From Chlorogloeopsis sp038404745 (GTDB lineage: Bacteria > Cyanobacteriota > Cyanobacteriia > Cyanobacteriales > Nostocaceae): DNA of 64,000 nucleotides. The DNA lies in NCBI RefSeq assembly GCF_038404745.2, contig NZ_JAYKTT020000044.1, positions 120,469 to 184,468 on the forward strand, written 5' to 3'. Position numbers and translations under genes: made by a program. The notes under the pieces are model-generated. The model did no database searches. It was not told the DNA's origin and worked only from the letters and a program-made list of their open reading frames with translations. This document shows positions 35,423-44,386 of this stretch, in pieces; the first letter of the stretch is position 1; every line of letters begins with the position of its first letter.

Positions 35423-35893
35423 CTACAGTAATTTTTTATGAAAAGTCAAAGACTGTTTTATATTGGTATAGCCAATTTTTTCATAAAATAAATGTGCCTC
35501 TTTACGTCTAATACTAGAACGTAACATAACACCATCACATCCAGATAGAGATGCCCACTGTTCAATTTGCTGCATTAAAAGACGTCCAATTCCATGATAA
35601 CGATAATCTTTATCTACCACTAATCCCAAAAGAATAGCTTGAGTTGGAATAATTAATAAATCACTAATATAAGCGTGCGCCCAACCAATTATATATTCAT
35701 TTGCTAAAGTTGCAACATACACAATATGAGAATCTATACTTTGGATTTTGTCAAAGCGCTGCTTTAATTTTTGATTTGTAACATAATATTCAAGTTGTTC
35801 GCAAAGATTAGCAATTTGTTCTGCATCTTTAATCTCAGCTTGTCTAATTTTAATTTGCTCACCTATAGTGACTTTATTTTTCATAATTTTCAA
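35423..35893 (-). CDS. GNAT-family N-acetyltransferase
   Basis: A 156-residue acetyltransferase_1 protein. It begins with a polar extension and IRQAEIKDAEQIANLCEQL near residue 14, then LLGLVVDKDYRYHGIGRLLMQQIE near 88 with the Arg/Gly acetyl-CoA loop, and RSSIRRKEAHLFYEKIGY near 122. It is 10 bases from the methyltransferase stop and 9 bases from the next GNAT start. Two consecutive GNAT genes within an AsfA/AsfB-type operon are unusual. Confidence 0.85.
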   Translation of the reverse strand: MKIMKNKVTIGEQIKIRQAEIKDAEQIANLCEQLEYYVTNQKLKQRFDKIQSIDSHIVYVATLANEYIIGWAHAYISDLLIIPTQAILLGLVVDKDYRYHGIGRLLMQQIEQWASLSGCDGVMLRSSIRRKEAHLFYEKIGYTNIKQSLTFHKKLL

Positions 35894-35903
35894 TTATAAT
35901 TAT

Positions 35904-36686
35904 TTAATTATCCAGTGTTGTGCGGATAAAGCGATAGCCTAAATCAATCTCTTTAAAATTGTGAATGTCACCATATTTTTTAGTCCATTCTCCACTCCTT
36001 AAATCTGCTGACAATAACTGTAATCCTTGCTCTACTAAATCTTGATTTGCTAAAGCAAAAGATGAGATTCCGGCACGTACCTCTGGTTGAAGATATAACT
36101 CTGGTTTTCTCCAGGCTGCTGCTGCAAATAAATCAGACAAGTTATGTGGCAACAAAAGAGGTATGGCTTCAACACGCCTTTTAGTATTATTCTGAATTAA
36201 ATTAATTTGTTCGTTAAGTGGTAAAAATCGTAAAGCATCTTCCCACAAAAACGGGAAATAATCATAAAGCCATATTTTCTGAGCAAATCTAATATCAAAA
36301 GTTAGTAAAACTATTGTCCCATCTCTAATAACTCTGTACATTTCTTGAAATGCTTTTTCGAGATGAGTAAAGTGATGAATTGCCAGAATACTGACAACAG
36401 CATCAACAGACTTATCTGGTAGAGGTAAATTTTCTGCATAGCCAGTAAACCATTTAACTTGTAGATGCTCTACTGCTTGTTTTTGCATCACTATAGAAGG
36501 TTCAACGGCATGAACAAAAAATCCTTGGTTAGCTAGGGCTAGGCTGTAACCACCAGTACCAGCCCCAATATCGGCGATAATACTGCCTTTTTGTAAATTT
36601 AGTAAATCAATTAATTGATTGACAATGCGGACATCAGGAATGCGAGTTTTTGAGTATTGTTTTCCAATTGAATTATAGATAGACAT
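35904..36686 (-). CDS. Class I SAM-dependent methyltransferase
   Basis: A 260-residue protein with motif I ADIGAGTGGYSLALA near residue 39 (SAM glycine loop), an acidic VHAVEPS at strand 2 near 59, and SVDAVVSILAIHHFTHLEKAF near 93 (motif post-I region). This is a UbiE-like Methyltransf_11 fold. The C-terminal half (WKPE-like and FPFLWEDALRFLP segments) is not recognised. It lies between the VOC and GNAT genes of the asf-like operon, with 16 and 10 base gaps. The substrate is unknown. Confidence 0.85.
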   Translation of the reverse strand: MSIYNSIGKQYSKTRIPDVRIVNQLIDLLNLQKGSIIADIGAGTGGYSLALANQGFFVHAVEPSIVMQKQAVEHLQVKWFTGYAENLPLPDKSVDAVVSILAIHHFTHLEKAFQEMYRVIRDGTIVLLTFDIRFAQKIWLYDYFPFLWEDALRFLPLNEQINLIQNNTKRRVEAIPLLLPHNLSDLFAAAAWRKPELYLQPEVRAGISSFALANQDLVEQGLQLLSADLRSGEWTKKYGDIHNFKEIDLGYRFIRTTLDN

Positions 36687-36702
36687 TTTTATTAAATGAA
36701 CT

Positions 36703-37113
36703 TTAAATAAAAAATTCTAACCCTTCCCACGGAGATGCTTTAGCAGTTTTGATTCTAGTATCTAAATCAGAAGCATGAATTTCCAGCTTATGATCGTTTG
36801 GATCAAGGAAATACAAAGAAGCACCTTCACTTTTATTTTCTTGCCAAATTTTTGCTCCTGATTGTTGAATGCGTTGGCTAAGAATAGGAAAATCTTCCAC
36901 AGAAACAGTCAAACCAATATGGGTATATTCAGGTAGAGGGCTTTCTCGAACTTTCTGATCTAAAATCAATGCCAACCAAATGTCACCAGCTGAAAGATAA
37001 GCACCTTTAGGCCATTTTGCCAGTAAGCGAAAATCTAGCACATTGGTATAGAAAGTTACAGATTCCTCTAAATTTCTGACAGATAAAGTAATGTGGTTAA
37101 CTCCAGTAATCAT
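36703..37113 (-). CDS. VOC-superfamily protein, fosfomycin-thiol-transferase-like
   Basis: A 136-residue protein. ITGVNHITLSVRNLEESVTFYTNVL (metal His) is at residues 2-26, EYTHIGLTVSVEDF near 80 (second His), and LYFLDPNDHKLEIHASDL near 108 (Glu). This layout matches FosA/FosB-type VOC enzymes, but many relatives are not fosfomycin enzymes. It lies 44 bases after the flavoprotein and 16 bases before the methyltransferase in the asf-like operon. Whether it handles an organosulfur substrate is unknown. Confidence 0.84.
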   Translation of the reverse strand: MITGVNHITLSVRNLEESVTFYTNVLDFRLLAKWPKGAYLSAGDIWLALILDQKVRESPLPEYTHIGLTVSVEDFPILSQRIQQSGAKIWQENKSEGASLYFLDPNDHKLEIHASDLDTRIKTAKASPWEGLEFFI

Positions 37114-37157
37114 TTTTAAATTATTTACGATTAAGAATCAATCAGTTATTGAATATA

Positions 37158-38867
37158 TTACTGTACAGCTACATTGTAGACTTCCTTGACTACATCTACT
37201 TCTACAATATAAGGATCTACAGGACGCTTAAACAATACCATTTGTCCTGATTCATCTTTCTTTAAGTTGACATGACAAAACCACTCATCATCATTTTTTT
37301 CCGGATAATCTAAGCGGTAATGATAAAGTCCCCAACGAGTTTCTTGACGATATAATGATGCTCTGGCTGCCATTTCTGCACAGTCCCTAATAAAATGCAC
37401 TTCTATAGAACGCATCAATTCATGGGGATCGCGAGCACCCATTAAATCTAATATTTGTTGATATTGAACAAAATGTTTCAAACCAATTTCTATTTTGTTA
37501 CCTGTTTTTGGTGGTTGTAGATAATCATTCACTAAGCGTCTTAATTTGTATTCCACCTGGGTATGAGGTATACCGTTAGGGCGAGTTAAAGGGGCATAAA
37601 TTCTAGCTTTTTCTGTTTCTAAAAACTCTATATCTGGTTCTAGAAAATCTAAATCTTGAATATATTCAATGGCATGAGTTCCGGCTATACGACCGAAAAC
37701 AAATGCGCCAATCATGTAATTATGGGGAACGCTGGCCATGTCTCCGGCTGCATATAAACCTGGGACAGTTGTTTCGGCATTTTCGTTTACCCACACACCA
37801 GAAGCACTGTGACCGCTACATAAGCCTATTTCGGAAATATGCATCTCTACGCCGTGGGTACGGTAGTCTTCCTTTCTGCCTTGATGAAAGCGTTCTCTAC
37901 TTGGTCGTTCATTCGCCCAAAGTATGGATTCAATTTCAGCGATTGTATCTTCATCAAGATGGGTCATTTTGAGTTGGACTGGGCCTTTACCAGAGTTTAA
38001 TTCTTTCCAGATTTCCAACATCATTTGACCACTCCAATAGTCGCAACTAATGAAGCGATTTCCTTCAGCATTGGTTGTATGAGCGCCAAAAGGCCCGGCA
38101 ACATAGGCACAAGCGGGGCCGTTGTAATCTTTAATTAAGGGATTAATTTGAAAGCATTCAATGTTGCTGAGTTCTGCACCTGCATGATATGCCATTGAGT
38201 AGCCATCCCCGGCATTAGTAGGATTTTCATAAGTGCCGTATAGATAGCCAGAAGCAGGTAATCCTAATCTGCCGCAAGCACCTGTACAGAGGATGACGGC
38301 TTTCGCTTGAATGACAATATAATCGCCGTTTCTAACATCAAATCCCACTGCACCGATCGCGCGTCCTGCTTTAACTAACACGCGGGTTGCCATGACACGA
38401 TTTGTAACTTTAACTTTGTGACGTTTAACTTGCCGGGTCAGAATGGTTTTCAAGTCTTTACCTTCTGGCATGGGTAGGACATATTTACCCACACGATGTA
38501 CTTGTTTCAAGTCATAGTTGCCTTGAGCATCTTTTTGAAACTTCACACCCCAGCTTTCTAATTCTTGGATGACTTCATAACCTAATTTGCCTGTTTGATA
38601 TACTGCTTTTTGGTTGAGAATGCCATCGTTAGCCAGGGTGATTTCGCGGACGTATTGCTCAGGGGTAGAATGACCGGGAATCACAGCAGTATTCACCCCA
38701 TCCATACCCATTGCGATCGCACCACTGCGGCGAATATTAGCCTTTTCTAAAATCAGCACCTCAGCATTAGGATTTGCTTGTTTTGCCTTGATACCTGCCA
38801 TCGTTCCCGCCGTACCGCCACCGATGACAAGCACATCAGTTTTTATCCGTTGGGTATTTATGTCCAT
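37158..38867 (-). CDS. asfA: AsfA/AprA-like FAD-dependent reductase
   Basis: About 569 residues from MDIN (38867); MVMDIN is the longer form. The FAD site is DVLVIGGGTAGTMAGIKA near residue 12, and LILEKANIRRSGAIAMGMDG near 38 includes the covalent or near-flavin region of fumarate-reductase relatives. ILCTGACGRLGLP lies near 192 and VPGLYAAGDMASVPHNYMIGAFVFGRIAG near 366. It belongs to the succinate dehydrogenase/fumarate reductase flavoprotein family. With the downstream AsfB-like ferredoxin, an arylsulfonate-type or other sulfur-compound reductase is the best analogy. It follows a sulfonate binding-protein gene by 130 bp. Confidence 0.85.
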   Translation of the reverse strand: MDINTQRIKTDVLVIGGGTAGTMAGIKAKQANPNAEVLILEKANIRRSGAIAMGMDGVNTAVIPGHSTPEQYVREITLANDGILNQKAVYQTGKLGYEVIQELESWGVKFQKDAQGNYDLKQVHRVGKYVLPMPEGKDLKTILTRQVKRHKVKVTNRVMATRVLVKAGRAIGAVGFDVRNGDYIVIQAKAVILCTGACGRLGLPASGYLYGTYENPTNAGDGYSMAYHAGAELSNIECFQINPLIKDYNGPACAYVAGPFGAHTTNAEGNRFISCDYWSGQMMLEIWKELNSGKGPVQLKMTHLDEDTIAEIESILWANERPSRERFHQGRKEDYRTHGVEMHISEIGLCSGHSASGVWVNENAETTVPGLYAAGDMASVPHNYMIGAFVFGRIAGTHAIEYIQDLDFLEPDIEFLETEKARIYAPLTRPNGIPHTQVEYKLRRLVNDYLQPPKTGNKIEIGLKHFVQYQQILDLMGARDPHELMRSIEVHFIRDCAEMAARASLYRQETRWGLYHYRLDYPEKNDDEWFCHVNLKKDESGQMVLFKRPVDPYIVEVDVVKEVYNVAVQ

Positions 38868-38998
38868 AACCATACCTTTGTGAAATGGAAAAGTACAACA
38901 GATGAATAGGATTCCCGCTGACTTGAAAGAGGGTGTAGGGGCGTAAGGGTACAGGGGTGTAGGAGAAAAACCTTCTGCCGTCTGCCTCCTGCCTTCTA
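38868..38998. other. Spacer between asfA-like gene and upstream ssuA-like gene
   Basis: It contains a GC-rich repetitive stretch (TGTAGGGGCGTAAGGG and TGCCTCCTGCCTTCT). Such tracts are frequent in Nostoc-type spacers. No gene and no strong hairpin with T-run were seen, so read-through from the binding-protein gene into the asfA-like gene is possible. Confidence 0.4.
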
Positions 38999-40063
38999 TT
39001 AATTACCCTTCCAAACGATATCTTTGACTTGGATTTGCTTAGGAATGAGGTTGATTTTTTGAAAAGTATCAGCAATCTTTTGTTGTTGAGTGATGACTTC
39101 ATCTGTGAGAGGTAAAACACCATACTCTCGACGCTTTTCAGCAATCTCTAGTGCAGATGCTTTAATACCTAATTCTGGTTCGAGAAACTTAGCAACTTCC
39201 TCTGGATTGCTTGCAGCCCATTTGTCTACTTTGGTGACTTCATCTAAGACAGTTTTCAACACATCTGGGTGAGAATCTACAAAGGTTTTACGAGCAAGAT
39301 AGTAACCTCGATTGGGTGCTAAATTTGTTGCATCTGTGAGAGTCCTAGCACCTATTGCTTGCTCAACTGCCGCTAGGTAAGGATCCCAAATTGCCCAGGC
39401 ATCAACGTTACCACCTTCAAAGGCTGCACGGGCATCTGCTGGTGTAAGATATGCTGGCTGGATGTCACTATACTTTAATCCGGCAGATTCTACAGCTTTA
39501 ACAACGAGATAGTTAGTGTTGGAACCTTTAGCAAAAGCAACTCTTTTACCTTTGAGTTCGGCGACAGTTTTAATTGCTGAATTTTTCGGCACAATAATCG
39601 CTTCTGCTTTAGGACTCCAAGGATCGTAAGCAACATAAAGCAAAGGAACACCTGCGGCTTGGGCAAAGATGGGTGGTGATTCACCTGTGTACCCAAAATC
39701 AATACTACCTGCGTTCATGGCTTCCAGCATTGGTGGCCCGGCAGGAAATTCTGTCCACCTCACAGATGCACCACTAGCAGCTAAAGCTTGCTCTAAACTA
39801 CCTCGGTTCTTGAGAGCATTAAGAACAGTAGCTGCCTTTTGATATCCGATGTTGACTGTAATACCACGAGCAGTACTCTGGTTATTAGCAGAGGTATTGG
39901 CTTGCGGGTTAGTGGCACCTGAAGAACAGGCAGAAACTACCAAGCTAATACCCAATCCAACAGCGAACAGTAAAGATAATGTACGGGTTTTGCGATGCTG
40001 CAAAATAGCAGTGAAAAATTGCCAAATACTAAAAATTATGGTCTTCAAGAACTGAATTGACAT
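38999..40063 (-). CDS. ssuA: Sulfonate/taurine ABC transporter binding lipoprotein
   Basis: A 354-residue SsuA-like protein with a long N-terminal segment of about 45 residues. A hydrophobic stretch ends in a lipobox (LVVSAC) near residue 46. The mature domain opens TVNIGYQKAATVLNALKNRGSLEQAL, with FPAGPPMLEAMNAGSIDFGYTGESPPIFAQAAG near 100 and VDAWAIWDPYLAAVE near 220, typical of aliphatic sulfonate binding proteins. It has no permease or ATPase beside it and heads the asf-like operon. Dyad site F lies about 183 bp upstream. Confidence 0.88.
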   Translation of the reverse strand: MSIQFLKTIIFSIWQFFTAILQHRKTRTLSLLFAVGLGISLVVSACSSGATNPQANTSANNQSTARGITVNIGYQKAATVLNALKNRGSLEQALAASGASVRWTEFPAGPPMLEAMNAGSIDFGYTGESPPIFAQAAGVPLLYVAYDPWSPKAEAIIVPKNSAIKTVAELKGKRVAFAKGSNTNYLVVKAVESAGLKYSDIQPAYLTPADARAAFEGGNVDAWAIWDPYLAAVEQAIGARTLTDATNLAPNRGYYLARKTFVDSHPDVLKTVLDEVTKVDKWAASNPEEVAKFLEPELGIKASALEIAEKRREYGVLPLTDEVITQQQKIADTFQKINLIPKQIQVKDIVWKGN

Positions 40064-40560
40064 AGATAGACACTGTAAACACGGAAGTAGGGAACATTAT
40101 CTAATTCTTAAGTAAATACACATAATTTAATCAATATTACTATTTGTCATATGGATTCAAAATGTGGATTTACGTCAAAAATTTCTTTTTAATAGCAGTT
40201 TTGTTAAAATATTAAACCATAATTAAAGTGTAAAAAATCACTAAATACTAAAAATTGATAGATTTATAGTATTTAACTGCTATATCGGTAGATAATGACA
40301 TAAAATGCTTTATTAATCAACTTGAATACAAAGTCTAGAAATCTGCTGTTAAAGGCTTAATTTTCTAAATTTGTGTAAATCTTTTTTTACACCTTACCCT
40401 TCATACTTCAGATGGCCTACTTATTTACCCCCTTGCTATTGGTGCTGTCACTTATCGCAATCGGATTGCAGTGTCACCCATGTGTCAATATTCCAGCACT
40501 GATGGTTATACCAATGACTGGCATTTACAGCAGATCGCAGGTAAATGAGGTACAGTAATG
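40064..40560. other. Divergent regulatory spacer with dyad site F
   Basis: About 500 bp, AT-rich. The only structure I see is the dyad at 40246-40271 plus a nearby related half (TATCGGTAGATAATG). No gene is supported. Confidence 0.45.
40246..40271. promoter_or_regulatory. Dyad site F upstream of ssuA-asfA operon
   Basis: Left arm TACTAAAAAT, spacer TGATAG, right arm ATTTATAGTA. It shares the spacer and most of the right arm with site H (54.1 kb) and with the inverse of site G (47.5 kb). Confidence 0.55.
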
Positions 40561-40569
40561 AGAGTACAC

Positions 40570-40976
40570 AAACTGGTAAAATGAAGCTTTAACTCTATCG
40601 ACTTGCGAGAAAAAATAGTCAAAGCTTACACAAAAGATAATTCCTCTCAAGGTCACGTAGAACCAAGACAACAAGGTGGAGTAATGAAGGGGGAGTTGGA
40701 TGGAAATGAGGCTCAATTATCGGCAATGGTTGAACAATACCCAGATGCAACATTAGCAGAATACTCTGAGTATTGGGGACAAATTATCATCATTGGCTCA
40801 GTAAAAGTACGATGTGCGTCGTGCATTGCAAAAACAAAAACTTACACGAAAAAAAGACGCTAAGTAGCAGCCAAGCGAAAACTTCAAGAGTGCAAAAGTT
40901 GAAAAAACTCAAAAAAGTCTTGTGTAACTTTCAAAAGTTAGTTAAAAAACAATCTCCGAAAGAATCTAAAAAATGA
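40570..40976 (+). mobile_element. IS630-type transposase remnant
   Basis: Broken frames read LREKIVKAYTKDNSSQ, PRQQGGVMKGELDGNEAQLSAMVEQYP, then in another frame WLSKSTMC. These match the helix-turn-helix N-terminal half of IS630-family transposases, but the segment between the two HTH parts is deleted. There are at least two frameshifts, and the catalytic DDE half is missing. It is inactive. Clear terminal repeats were not found. Confidence 0.65.
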
Positions 40977-41183
40977 GAATTTAGGATGTTTATGCATGAG
41001 TTTTGAACTTGTGAACTTTTTATTTGTAGCATCCTCATATTCTAGGTTCGGCAACTCCCAAACATCTTGTCTTCCCTGTTCTTTTTCTACTAACAACTGA
41101 AGATGAATTGGTAATTTTGTCTGTAGTCCCGGTGACCAGGGTTCTCCATCAAACAATCCTTTTTCAATTTGTCCATTGAACAT
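40938..41183 (-). CDS. Small protein of unknown function, end altered by IS remnant
   Basis: An 81-residue frame starts at ATG with AGGGG seven bases upstream. The first about 50 residues (GLFDGEPWSPGLQTKLPIHL, then DVWELPNLEYED) look like real, acidic protein. The last about 13 residues (FFRFFRRLFFN) run into the IS630 remnant, so the native C-terminus may be lost. It is downstream of the DszC/SfnB-like gene on the same strand, separated by a perfect palindrome. No family is recognised. Confidence 0.45.
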   Translation of the reverse strand: MFNGQIEKGLFDGEPWSPGLQTKLPIHLQLLVEKEQGRQDVWELPNLEYEDATNKKFTSSKLMHKHPKFSFFRFFRRLFFN

Positions 41184-41194
41184 CTCTTTACCCC

Positions 41195-41218
41195 TTTTAG
41201 AAAGTGAACTTTCTAAAA
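41195..41218. promoter_or_regulatory. Perfect 11-bp inverted repeat
   Basis: TTTTAGAAAGT and ACTTTCTAAAA flank a 2-base centre between the DszC/SfnB-like gene stop (41247) and the 81-codon frame start. It could be a terminator stem or an operator. No T-run on the transcribed strand supports a classical terminator. Confidence 0.4.
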
Positions 41219-41246
41219 ATAAAACTTTGAATTTAACATTTGATTT

Positions 41247-42443
41247 CTAATTTTTAATTGCCAATGCTACTTTTCCTAAAGACAAACAAATCACATCCCT
41301 TTGTGGTGTATGGATACGACTACAAAGAACATCTCGATAATATCTTTCTAGAGGATTTTTGTGAGATAAACCTGGATTACCAATTAGTTCTAAACCGATT
41401 TCTACTGCACGAATGGCATTGTTTGTAGCCATATATTTAACCGTTTGTGCTTGCAAATGAACATTTGGATTGTGTTCACCTTCGTCAATGTCAGCAGCCA
41501 GAGTGTAGATTAGGCGATCATTGGTGTATAGTAATGCTTCAATTTCACCAAAAGATGTTTGAAAGTGGGGTAAAGTTGCCAGACTTACACCTAAATTAGT
41601 AGGCGATCGCTCATTTAAATACTTAACTAACCAATCTCGCGCTGCTGTCGCTACCCCTTGATACAATGCACTCAAAAATAAACTACCACCCGCTAGCATT
41701 AATGGATCGGGCGATGACCAAGCTTTGAGGGGACGGACATCTAAGGCATACTCTGTTGGGATGCAGACATCTTCTAAAATTAAATCGTGGCTACCTGTTG
41801 CCCTCATCCCTAAATGATCCCAAGTTTCTACAATCTTGACACCAGGGAGATTGCGAGGCACAAGAAAACTGCCCACTTGGGGATCGTTGTCATCTGTCCG
41901 CGCCCAAACTACGAAATAACGCAGAATCGGGCTGCCTGTAGTGTATTGTTTATGGCCAGTAATTAGCCAACTATCAGGTGTATGTTTGGCGATCGTTGCA
42001 GGTAATCCACCTCTAGCAGGTGTGCCTAATTCCGGCTCCACACGTGCAGCATTGAGTAAAGCAATACCTTGTACTGATTCTCGACATAGCCTTTCGTAAA
42101 CAGCCGGATGCCAGCGCCGAGTTCGGGCAGCGTTGACGTGTTGTAAGTAGTGCATTGTTAGTACTAAGGCAGTAGATGCGTCGCCACTTGCTATCTTTTC
42201 AATCACCCGACAAGCCGTAGCATACCCTACACCTTGACCGCCAAATTCCGGTGGGATAGTCAGATTTAATAGTTGTGCTTGATGGAGTGCCTGGAAATTC
42301 TCAAAAGGAAACGAGCCATCGCGATCATGAGCAGCAGCGCGAGTAGCAAAGTCATCTGCTAGGGATTCAACTAATGCAAATAGATCGGAAAAAGACTGTG
42401 CTGTTGTGGTAGCAGATGCTTCTAAAACAGGTGATTTTGACAT
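41247..42443 (-). CDS. Acyl-CoA dehydrogenase-fold flavin oxidoreductase, SfnB/DszC-like
   Basis: A 398-residue protein of the acyl-CoA dehydrogenase fold. FENFQALHQAQLLNLTIPPEFGGQG lies near residue 47, GDASTALVLTMHYLQH near 91, and HLGMRATGSHDLILEDVCIP near 205. A C-terminal helical domain with ALAADIDEGEHNP follows near 318. The sulfur-acquisition members (SfnB, DszC) are flavin-dependent monooxygenases or oxidoreductases of organosulfur compounds. It ends the operon with two binding proteins, an SsuD-like monooxygenase, a thiol-dioxygenase-like cupin and an aldolase. The exact substrate is unknown. Confidence 0.84.
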   Translation of the reverse strand: MSKSPVLEASATTTAQSFSDLFALVESLADDFATRAAAHDRDGSFPFENFQALHQAQLLNLTIPPEFGGQGVGYATACRVIEKIASGDASTALVLTMHYLQHVNAARTRRWHPAVYERLCRESVQGIALLNAARVEPELGTPARGGLPATIAKHTPDSWLITGHKQYTTGSPILRYFVVWARTDDNDPQVGSFLVPRNLPGVKIVETWDHLGMRATGSHDLILEDVCIPTEYALDVRPLKAWSSPDPLMLAGGSLFLSALYQGVATAARDWLVKYLNERSPTNLGVSLATLPHFQTSFGEIEALLYTNDRLIYTLAADIDEGEHNPNVHLQAQTVKYMATNNAIRAVEIGLELIGNPGLSHKNPLERYYRDVLCSRIHTPQRDVICLSLGKVALAIKN

Positions 42444-42464
42444 TTGACTGTTTACTCCTGCTTT

Positions 42465-43496
42465 CTAATTGCATTTAGCGATATCTTCGTTGAAAGTACT
42501 ATCCCAAAGTTGTTTGACATTAACTTTTGCTGGAATGACACCCGCTTTGAAAAAGGTATCAGCCACTTTTTGCTGAGAATTAATAGCTTCATCAGAGACA
42601 GGAAGCAACTGTTGGCGGCGCTGTTGTTGTCCTTCTTGGGCATCTTCGTAAACGATGCTTTCATCAACATTGATAGCAGTTGCGTAACTCTTCGACCATT
42701 GTTTGAGATTGGTTTCCCGCCAAACTTGGGACTTTTGCAGACGACAGAGGAAATCAGCGATCGCAATTTTCTTTTCGGGATCGGCGATCGCATTGGGAGC
42801 AGCGATAATCACAAAGTTACCGCTCAAAATATCTTTTGCAGATTCAAGCACCCATGCTCCTTCTTTTTTTGCTTGCGGGATAGAGTAACCGTAGGTAGCC
42901 CAAGCATCAAGATCGCCCTTACGAAAAGCAGAAAGTCCATCAGGTATCGACAAAGGAACCGCAGTGATATCCTTCATTGTTAACCCGACTTTTTCCAGCA
43001 TCTTAATCAGGAAATAGTGAGCAGTTGTGGCTTTAACGTAACCCACCTTCTTACCTTTAAGATCGGCGATCGTTTTTGCTGTAGAATTTTTGGGTACAAG
43101 TACAACTTGACCAACAGTAGGCCCTTTTCTGGTAGCAATAATTTTTACAGATGCCTTAGATTCGATAGCAAAAATGGGTGGAATCTCACTAGCAGAGGCG
43201 AGGTCGATCGCACCAGCATTAATTGCTTGTACCATCAAATTACCCCCGGTGAACTCAGTAAACTGAATTTTGTAAGGGAAATTATCCAGTTCGGCTAACT
43301 TTAAATCTAAGTCCCATCCACCTTTATACTTTGCCACCCGTAGTTCAATGTTATTTGATACTGCAATAGCATTTTGACTAGAATTATCAGTATTAGTTGT
43401 AGATTTGGTAGATTTTACCTGTGAGCAAGCTACTGTTGCTATCGATAAGCAACCCACAGTTAGAAGAAAATTTAGCTGTCGCCACTTGATAGACAC
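42465..43496 (-). CDS. ssuA: Sulfonate-type ABC transporter binding lipoprotein
   Basis: A 343-residue SsuA-like protein with a lipobox at IATVAC near residue 24. The mature part has FTEFTGGNLMVQAINAGAIDLASASEIPPIFAIE near 78, KTIADLKGKKVGYVKATTAHYFLIKML near 140, and LDAWATYGYSIPQAKKEGA near 195. It is 21 bases before the DszC/SfnB-like gene and 123 bases after the aldolase. No transporter membrane subunits are encoded nearby, so it may use the SsuBC proteins from 28.5-30.2 kb or another system. Confidence 0.87.
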   Translation of the reverse strand: MSIKWRQLNFLLTVGCLSIATVACSQVKSTKSTTNTDNSSQNAIAVSNNIELRVAKYKGGWDLDLKLAELDNFPYKIQFTEFTGGNLMVQAINAGAIDLASASEIPPIFAIESKASVKIIATRKGPTVGQVVLVPKNSTAKTIADLKGKKVGYVKATTAHYFLIKMLEKVGLTMKDITAVPLSIPDGLSAFRKGDLDAWATYGYSIPQAKKEGAWVLESAKDILSGNFVIIAAPNAIADPEKKIAIADFLCRLQKSQVWRETNLKQWSKSYATAINVDESIVYEDAQEGQQQRRQQLLPVSDEAINSQQKVADTFFKAGVIPAKVNVKQLWDSTFNEDIAKCN

Positions 43497-43619
43497 GTTG
43501 ATTTTTAGGGATAGAGGACAGGCGAACGCAGAGAAATGACAGGTGTAGGTTTTTTAGATTTCGCGTTTGGATCGATGCGGGGACACGGGGAGCAAAGGAG
43601 CAGGGAGAACAACTAATGA

Positions 43620-44381
43620 CTATTCCAATAAATCCGGCTCTTCCCGCACAATTCTGTCATAGAGCGGTTGGAAGCTGAACCAGCCGCCAGAGTGTGTTCC
43701 TACTTGGCTATGGGTTAAAGTAGCAATGTCGCGATCAACAGGAATGGGTTTTCCTGCTGCTTCCGCTAACAGTTGTGCTTGAGCTGAACGCTCGAAACTT
43801 ACATACCACCAAGCTGCTTCATCTACTGTCTGCCCTACTGTCAAAAAGCCATGATTTTTGAGGATGACAGCTTTCTTGTTACCTAAAGTTTCAGCAATTC
43901 TTTTCCCTTCCGACGTATCTAAAACCACACCTTTATAGTCATCAAACAGGGCATGATCTTGATAAAAAGCACAAGCATCTTGAGTTAACGGATCAAGAAG
44001 GCGACCAAGACTTGACCAAGTTTTACCGTGAAGGGAATGGGCGTGTGCAGCTGCAACGATATCAGGTCGCGCTTCATGTATCTGGGAATGAATAGCGAAA
44101 GCAGCGCGGTTTACAGGCGCATCTCCTTTGACAACTTCCCCTTCTCTATCTACTAAAATCAAGTCAGACACGCGGATATGACCGAAGTACTTGCCAAATG
44201 AATTGACCCAAAAATGGTCAGTAAATTCTGGATCGCGGGCAGTAATATGACCTGCTGTTCCTTCACTGAAACCAAAACGAGCAAACACACGAAATGCAGC
44301 TGCTAGGCGTTGTTTGCGGTAAAGGCGTTCTTCTTCAACTCTTTCAAAAACAGGTGGTTGAGGTCTATCAAATTTCGGCAT
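43620..44381 (-). CDS. Class II aldolase/adducin-family protein
   Basis: A 253-residue protein with the class II aldolase fold. ARFGFSEGTAGHITARD lies near residue 35, VAAAHAHSLHGKTWSSLG near 110 (His ligands of the zinc site), and AVILKNHGFLTVGQTVDEAAWWY near 172 (third His). The family includes fuculose-phosphate aldolases, demethylmethionine-cycle dehydratases (MtnB) and others, so the reaction is not defined. It starts 5 bases after the cysteine-dioxygenase-like gene ends, indicating coupled expression. Confidence 0.86.
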   Translation of the reverse strand: MPKFDRPQPPVFERVEEERLYRKQRLAAAFRVFARFGFSEGTAGHITARDPEFTDHFWVNSFGKYFGHIRVSDLILVDREGEVVKGDAPVNRAAFAIHSQIHEARPDIVAAAHAHSLHGKTWSSLGRLLDPLTQDACAFYQDHALFDDYKGVVLDTSEGKRIAETLGNKKAVILKNHGFLTVGQTVDEAAWWYVSFERSAQAQLLAEAAGKPIPVDRDIATLTHSQVGTHSGGWFSFQPLYDRIVREEPDLLE

Positions 44382-44386
44382 GATTT

